Source: Deltaproteobacteria bacterium (lineage in GTDB: Bacteria; Desulfobacterota; Desulfobacteria; Desulfobacterales; SG8-13). From it: a stretch of DNA of 9,470 bases. Under the pieces are notes generated by a model. The model was not told the DNA's origin, ran no database searches, and saw nothing but the letters and a program-made list of their open reading frames with translations. This document shows, in pieces, positions 5,988 to 9,470 of the stretch. A program made the position numbers and the translations under genes. The stretch spans positions 1 through 9,470 of the forward strand of contig DAOVBC010000071.1 in the NCBI GenBank assembly GCA_030670715.1, in the 5' to 3' direction. Positions within the stretch are counted from its first letter, which is position 1. The number at the start of each line of letters is the position of its first letter.

Positions 5988-7073
5988 CTATCCCTCTCCC
6001 GCCTTGGCCGACTCAACCAATTGCTGGTAACTGGAATGGTAGATATCCGTCAGCGTCAAAAAGGCAGTGATAATCAACGGGCCGTAAATAATCCCCAGTA
6101 TCCCAAATAGTTTCAGACCGCCGATTATTGACAGAAATACGAGCAGCGTGTGCATCTGTACGCGCTGGCCCACCAGTTTGGGTTTAAAAATGTATTCAAT
6201 CCCCGCGGTTAAAACAATATAAAATATGATGAAAAAGATGCCGGCGGCAATGCGACCGCTCAAGAAAAGATAGACGGCCGCCGGCACCAGCACTGCACCG
6301 ATCCCCACGATCGGCAGAAAAGCCAGCAGTGTCATGATAACGCCCCACAGGAAAGGCGAGCGCAGACCGAACAGGGCAAAAACAGCTCCTCCCAGAACTC
6401 CCTGTATCAGACCGCTGAGTCCGTTGCCGATAATAATTGCACCGGCCATATCCTTGAACTTCTGAAACAGTTTTCTATCGTGCTCCTCCGGCAGGGGAGA
6501 CAGATCGAAAATAAAGGACAGCAGACGATTCTGGTCAATGAGCAGATAAAACGCAATCAGGAGCATGAAAAAAAAATTGACGATAAATTTTAGAACGTTT
6601 GAGGTGATGCTGCGGGTCTGATCAAATAAGAACAAGCCCACATTTCTTCCGATTTCGGTGATCCAGCGGTTTAGTTCCTCGCCGGTGAACTGCAGGTTAA
6701 ATTTCGCAAGGAAGTGATTCACCCTTTCGACCAGATGACTGCTCTCCAGCAAATTGTTGATCTGGTTGCCCAGCACGGTGTCGCGGGCCATCAGATAAAG
6801 ATCATAGGCCTCTTTGGACAGGATGCTTACAAAAGACACAATCGGAATAAACAAAACGATAAAAATGACGACGCATGTCATCAAAGAAGCGATCGACGGG
6901 CGTAACTTTCGTTTAAGAAAATAATAGACGGGATTGAACGCACCGGTAACTGTGGCTGCCAGAATAATGGTCGACACAAAAGGCCACAACAGCCAGCCAA
7001 GCATAGCAATCGATATAAAAAAATAAATGAGAAAAACCCATAAAATTAAGTTACGGGAATTCGAATCGCTCAT
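5988..7073 (-). CDS. AI-2E/PerM family membrane transporter-like protein
   Basis: The 361-residue integral membrane protein has the family layout. Hydrophobic segments lie at about 9-30, 32-44 and 62-83. A soluble amphipathic region (about 88-155) follows, then segments at about 159-179, 212-235, 241-263, 266-289 and 308-340. Recognisable family stretches are AFLPIVGIGAVLVPA (251-265) and LKLFGILGIIYGPLI (320-334). Members have been linked to autoinducer-2 export, sodium/proton exchange or peptide-related transport, so the substrate cannot be assigned here. The ATG at 7073 is preceded by a T-run and a stem-loop and lacks a clear Shine-Dalgarno site; nevertheless the hydrophobic N-terminus fits this start. 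It lies 101 bases downstream of a 51-codon membrane protein gene and could share its promoter at 7405-7433. Length and motifs are ordinary for the family. Confidence 0.93.
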   Translation of the reverse strand: MSDSNSRNLILWVFLIYFFISIAMLGWLLWPFVSTIILAATVTGAFNPVYYFLKRKLRPSIASLMTCVVIFIVLFIPIVSFVSILSKEAYDLYLMARDTVLGNQINNLLESSHLVERVNHFLAKFNLQFTGEELNRWITEIGRNVGLFLFDQTRSITSNVLKFIVNFFFMLLIAFYLLIDQNRLLSFIFDLSPLPEEHDRKLFQKFKDMAGAIIIGNGLSGLIQGVLGGAVFALFGLRSPFLWGVIMTLLAFLPIVGIGAVLVPAAVYLFLSGRIAAGIFFIIFYIVLTAGIEYIFKPKLVGQRVQMHTLLVFLSIIGGLKLFGILGIIYGPLIITAFLTLTDIYHSSYQQLVESAKAGEG

Positions 7074-7081
7074 GTCTTTAT

Positions 7082-7109
7082 AAAAAAATCCACGACGCCC
7101 CGCATCCGG
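7082..7109 (-). terminator. GC stem-loop with T-run just before the AI-2E-type gene
   Basis: On the minus strand GATGC (7102-7106), a GGG loop and GCGTC (7094-7098) form a five-pair stem with one G-U pair, extendable by CC/GG with a small bulge. ATTTTTTTA follows, with seven T at 7082-7088. This resembles an intrinsic terminator or attenuator for a transcript coming from the small upstream gene. Its T-run ends only eight bases before the ATG at 7073, where a ribosome binding site would be expected. Confidence 0.35.
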
Positions 7110-7174
7110 TTTGGAAATTGGGACAATCGTGGGAATGTTGAAAAGGAATTTGCGAAAGAATTTGGAATGCGTCG

Positions 7175-7330
7175 CTATCGGGCGACAAATGCCCCGACCC
7201 CGAACAGCAGAATGACTTCATAGACAAAAACAGCTGTAAGATCATGAAAAATCGCAAAGACAAACCCGCCGCCAACGATGGCAGGCACTCCTGTGAATAC
7301 TAAGATACCTAACTTTCTGGCTACGCTCAT
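7175..7330 (-). CDS. Small hydrophobic membrane protein, 51 residues
   Basis: A short frame begins at ATG 7328-7330 (MSVARKLGILVFTGVPAIVG...) and ends with TAG at 7175-7177. The sequence has a short basic N-terminus (R5, K6), a hydrophobic segment at about 7-28 including GVPAIVGGG, a small polar turn (HD, 29-30) and a second hydrophobic segment at about 31-50 (EVILLFGVGAFVAR). This predicts a two-pass helical hairpin in the inner membrane with positive charge at its N-terminus. Upstream are a purine-rich AGGGAAAG directly before the ATG and AAGGGG further back, though spacing to the ATG is not ideal. A well-formed promoter lies 75 bases before the start. A longer frame overlapping it (7078-7275) has a less protein-like sequence and was rejected. 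I do not recognise a function; it may be cotranscribed with the following AI-2E-type gene. Confidence 0.65.
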   Translation of the reverse strand: MSVARKLGILVFTGVPAIVGGGFVFAIFHDLTAVFVYEVILLFGVGAFVAR

Positions 7331-7404
7331 CTTTCCCTGTATCCCCTTAGAGTTTAGAATGTGGTCAAAATGCCGGAATACAAAATATCCAAAGTTTTGT
7401 GGAA

Positions 7405-7433
7405 CTTATAACAGCAACCGCACCGCATGTAAA
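7405..7433 (-). promoter_or_regulatory. Sigma-70-type promoter for the small membrane protein gene
   Basis: On the minus strand TTTACA (7428-7433, five of six to TTGACA) is separated by exactly 17 bases from TATAAG (7405-7410, five of six to TATAAT). Transcription would start near 7398, about 68 bases before the 51-codon gene at 7330, and could continue into the AI-2E-type gene. It is the best-matching promoter in the window and lies in the gap after the thiolase stop. Confidence 0.6.
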
Positions 7434-7464
7434 GAAAAAAGGATGAAATCAAAATAATATTCGG

Positions 7465-8751
7465 TCATCTTTCGATAACCATCGCCATGCCCATTCCGCC
7501 GCCGATGCACATGCTGATCAATCCGGTGTTGTATCCTTTACGTTTCATCTGGTGCATTGCGGTCACCATCTGACGGGTGCCGGTGCACCCGATGGGGTGT
7601 CCCAGTGATATGCCGCTACCCAGTTCATTGGGGCGGTCATTTTCAATCCTGATTTCCCGCATACAACCGATGGCCTGGGAGGCAAAGGCCTCGTTTAACT
7701 CTATCAAGTCGATGTCGCCCAGCTGCATACCGGTCGCTTGCATTACCTTCCGGATTGCCGGTACCGGACCGAGTCCCATGTAGGCCGGATCGACACCACC
7801 GGCAGCAAATGCCTTAATTTTAACAACCGGTTCGAGACCGAGATCATTGGCCTTTTCGGCACTCATCAGCAAAACCGCAGCGGAGGCATCATTAATTCCC
7901 GAGGCATTACCGGCCGTTACGGTTCCATCCTTTTGAAAAGCCGGTCTCAGTTTTGCCATTTTCTCAATATCTGTGTCCATAGGACGCTCGTCGACCTCAA
8001 AGACGGTATCTCCCTTGCGGGATTTTATCACCACCGGTACAATTTCCTGGCTGAACAGGCCTTCGGTAATGGCCGAGCGCGCCCGGGTGTGGCTCAGCAC
8101 GCCCAGTTCATCCTGCTCCTGCCGGCTGATGTCATACATGGCTGCAATGTTTTCCGCCGTAACTCCCATGTGGTAGCCGTAGAAAATTTCATAGAGGCCG
8201 TCAAATACCATCAGATCCTGAATCGCGCCGGTTCCGGTCAGCTCCATCCTGTACCCCCAGCGCGCCTTGGGCAGCGCCATGGGAACCTGGCTCATGTTCT
8301 CCTGACCGCCGGCCAGGACCACATCCGCCTGTCCGGTCATAATAGCTGTGGCGCCCAGCGCAATCGATTTGAGGCCCGAACCGCACACTTTGTTTACGGT
8401 GTAAGCCGGTGTCTCTTTCGGTATTCCGGCACCGACCATGGCCTGCCGGGCTGGATTCTGCCCCTGACCGGTCTGCAGGACATTGCCCATGATAACTTCA
8501 TCAATGGTCACCGGAACGGCTGTGTCATCCCAGTCGAAGGATTTTTTTTCAAGCTCGATCAGTCCCCTTCCCTTGAGCTTGTCCGGGGCGAATTCCTCCA
8601 TTTTTTTGCTTGCCACCGGCCTGAGGCCGGCGCGTTTTATTACATCTTTCATTACAATCGTGCCGAGTTCAACCACCGGCACAGATTTTAAGCTGCCGCC
8701 GAAATTACCGATCGCCGTTCTTGATCCGCTGACAATAACCACTTCTCTCAT
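7465..8751 (-). CDS. Acetyl-CoA C-acetyltransferase (thiolase)
   Basis: Thiolases of this type join two acetyl-CoA to acetoacetyl-CoA or cleave 3-ketoacyl-CoA in the cytoplasm. The 428-residue product has the nucleophile Cys123 in NKVCGSG, the NEAFA motif, His385 in GHPIGCTG and the second catalytic Cys415 in CIGGGMG, so all catalytic residues are present. It is about 35 residues longer than the usual ~393, because an extra charged segment (about 46-80, from PVASKK to FDWDD) separates RAGL from IDEVIMGNVLQ. The start is firm: AGGAGGAGAG lies just upstream of the ATG. It is monocistronic in this window, with a divergent NRDE gene upstream and a 134-base gap downstream that carries a promoter but no clear terminator. 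Whether it works in biosynthesis or breakdown of acyl chains cannot be told, as no other beta-oxidation or ketone-body genes are in view. Confidence 0.95.
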   Translation of the reverse strand: MREVVIVSGSRTAIGNFGGSLKSVPVVELGTIVMKDVIKRAGLRPVASKKMEEFAPDKLKGRGLIELEKKSFDWDDTAVPVTIDEVIMGNVLQTGQGQNPARQAMVGAGIPKETPAYTVNKVCGSGLKSIALGATAIMTGQADVVLAGGQENMSQVPMALPKARWGYRMELTGTGAIQDLMVFDGLYEIFYGYHMGVTAENIAAMYDISRQEQDELGVLSHTRARSAITEGLFSQEIVPVVIKSRKGDTVFEVDERPMDTDIEKMAKLRPAFQKDGTVTAGNASGINDASAAVLLMSAEKANDLGLEPVVKIKAFAAGGVDPAYMGLGPVPAIRKVMQATGMQLGDIDLIELNEAFASQAIGCMREIRIENDRPNELGSGISLGHPIGCTGTRQMVTAMHQMKRKGYNTGLISMCIGGGMGMAMVIER

Positions 8752-8841
8752 AACAGGTCTCTCCTCCTATTGATTTATAGATAAAATCGTATTACGTTTT
8801 GCTCCTATCACATTTATCGCTTATTGGTCAATGGAGAGCGT
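8752..8841. promoter_or_regulatory. Divergent promoter region between thiolase and NRDE gene
   Basis: This 90-base AT-rich gap separates two outward-facing starts, so it must hold signals for both. For the thiolase, a strong Shine-Dalgarno sequence AGGAGGAG lies at 8761-8768, a TATAAA box (minus strand, 8774-8779) and a TTGACC box (minus strand, 8826-8831) are visible but not at a standard spacing from each other. For the plus-strand gene, GGAGAG at 8833-8838 precedes the ATG. TTGATT at 8770-8775 is the only -35-like hexamer, and no good -10 follows it. The promoters are therefore only inferred. Confidence 0.4.
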
Positions 8842-9470
8842 ATGTGCCTGATCCTGTTTTCGTACAAGCAGCACCCGGACTATGAGCTTATTCTTGCGGC
8901 CAATCGAGATGAATTCTATGACCGCCCCACTCTTCCCCTGGCCCGCTGGGAAGACATGGCGGATATCTATGCCGGACGTGATGTAAAGGGCAACGGGACA
9001 TGGCTTGGGGTGACCCGCTCCGGCAGGATTGCCGCCATCACCAATTACCGCGATCCGGCGTCCCTGCGTTCCGACGCACCTTCCCGGGGACTTGTGGTCA
9101 GCGGCTTTTTGTCCGGCACCGAAAGTGGCGGATCTTACCTGCAGCGCCTGGAAAGGACCGGACATCGGTATAACGGGTTTAACCTAATCGTAGGAGATGG
9201 CACCGGACTGTGGTACTATTCAAACCGGGCCGATGGAATTCAAAAATTAGATCCCGGCCTGTACGGTCTAAGCAATCACCTGCTCAATACCCGGTGGCCC
9301 AAGGTTCAAAAGGGAAATGCAGGTATGAGCGATCAACTTCGGAAAGACAGAGAAATAAATCCGGAAGATTTTTTTGACCTGCTGGCGGATCGCTCTATAG
9401 CGCCGGATGAAAAACTGCCCGATACCGGTGTCGGCCTCGAGTGGGAACGGGTCCTCTCCCCGATGTTTAT
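8842..9470 (+). CDS. NRDE/TANGO2 family protein, N-terminal 209 codons (runs off right edge)
   Basis: The frame begins at ATG 8842-8844, three bases after GGAGAG, and is open to the window end, so the C-terminus is missing. It starts MCLILFSYKQHPDYELILAANRDE: Cys2 directly after the initiator Met and the family-defining NRDE (21-24) followed by FYDRP. Further family features are RDVKGNGTWLGVTRSGRIAAITNYRD at about 46-71, broken here only by normal variation, then YNGFNLIVGD (110-119) and YGLSNHLLNTRWPKV (141-155), typical of the DUF833 group. The conserved Cys2 has prompted comparison with N-terminal-nucleophile hydrolases, but no reaction is established for bacterial members. The eukaryotic relative TANGO2 is tied to Golgi/mitochondrial and lipid or haem-related phenotypes. 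It is the only plus-strand gene and diverges from the thiolase. No signal peptide is seen, so it is probably cytoplasmic. Confidence 0.93.
   Translation, partial: MCLILFSYKQHPDYELILAANRDEFYDRPTLPLARWEDMADIYAGRDVKGNGTWLGVTRSGRIAAITNYRDPASLRSDAPSRGLVVSGFLSGTESGGSYLQRLERTGHRYNGFNLIVGDGTGLWYYSNRADGIQKLDPGLYGLSNHLLNTRWPKVQKGNAGMSDQLRKDREINPEDFFDLLADRSIAPDEKLPDTGVGLEWERVLSPMF

Noticed and set aside
7078..7275. 65-codon minus-strand frame
   Set aside because: It overlaps the 51-codon membrane protein in a different frame; the composition (Ser, Phe, Cys, His scattered) is less protein-like and the promoter and start context favour the shorter gene.
7738..8691. 317-codon plus-strand open frame
   Set aside because: It is antisense to the thiolase, whose catalytic motifs are all present; the translated sequence is rich in His/Arg/Gly without domain features.
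8821..9165. 114-codon minus-strand frame
   Set aside because: It is antisense to the NRDE-family gene, whose N-terminus matches the family clearly.

Overview
The window reads as a chromosomal housekeeping segment from a Gram-negative anaerobe-like bacterium, most plausibly a Desulfobacterota (deltaproteobacterial) lineage. That placement is inferred from the style of the proteins: a thiolase with an extra N-terminal segment, RadC followed by a small cysteine protein, and AT-rich octamer repeats between genes. No rRNA or other phylogenetic marker gene confirms it. All genes except the last lie on the minus strand. There are no tRNAs, rRNAs, CRISPR arrays, insertion sequences or phage genes, and no gene-free stretch exceeds 300 bases.

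Layout from left to right in window coordinates (minus-strand genes are transcribed right to left). Positions 1-962 hold the N-terminal 320 codons of an unrecognised protein that runs off the left edge. It has its own candidate promoter at about 1011-1039 and two perfect inverted repeats inside its coding region. Positions 1086-5739 carry a same-strand run whose transcription order is gyrA (DNA gyrase A), gpsA (glycerol-3-phosphate dehydrogenase), radC (JAMM-family protein) and an 88-codon cysteine-motif gene that overlaps the radC stop by ATGA. A good sigma-70-like promoter precedes gyrA, and a stem-loop sits between gpsA and radC. The 248-base gap upstream of gyrA contains a striking imperfect palindrome built from AATTKAGG octamers. 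Positions 5988-7330 hold an AI-2E/PerM-family membrane protein, preceded by an unlisted 51-codon hydrophobic protein and a well-formed promoter at 7405-7433. Positions 7465-8751 hold an acetyl-CoA acetyltransferase. Diverging from it across a 90-base gap is the plus-strand start of an NRDE/TANGO2-family protein, cut by the right edge at 9470.

Functionally the window combines DNA topology (GyrA), phospholipid precursor synthesis (GpsA), a RadC protein of unsettled role, a membrane permease-like protein and acyl-CoA metabolism (thiolase). I see no complete new defence or mobile system. The items most worth a second look are the uncharacterised left-edge gene with its 27-bp perfect palindrome, the Cys-motif protein coupled to radC, the in-frame ATG-TAA before the radC TTG start, the octamer palindrome upstream of gyrA, and the 51-residue membrane protein.
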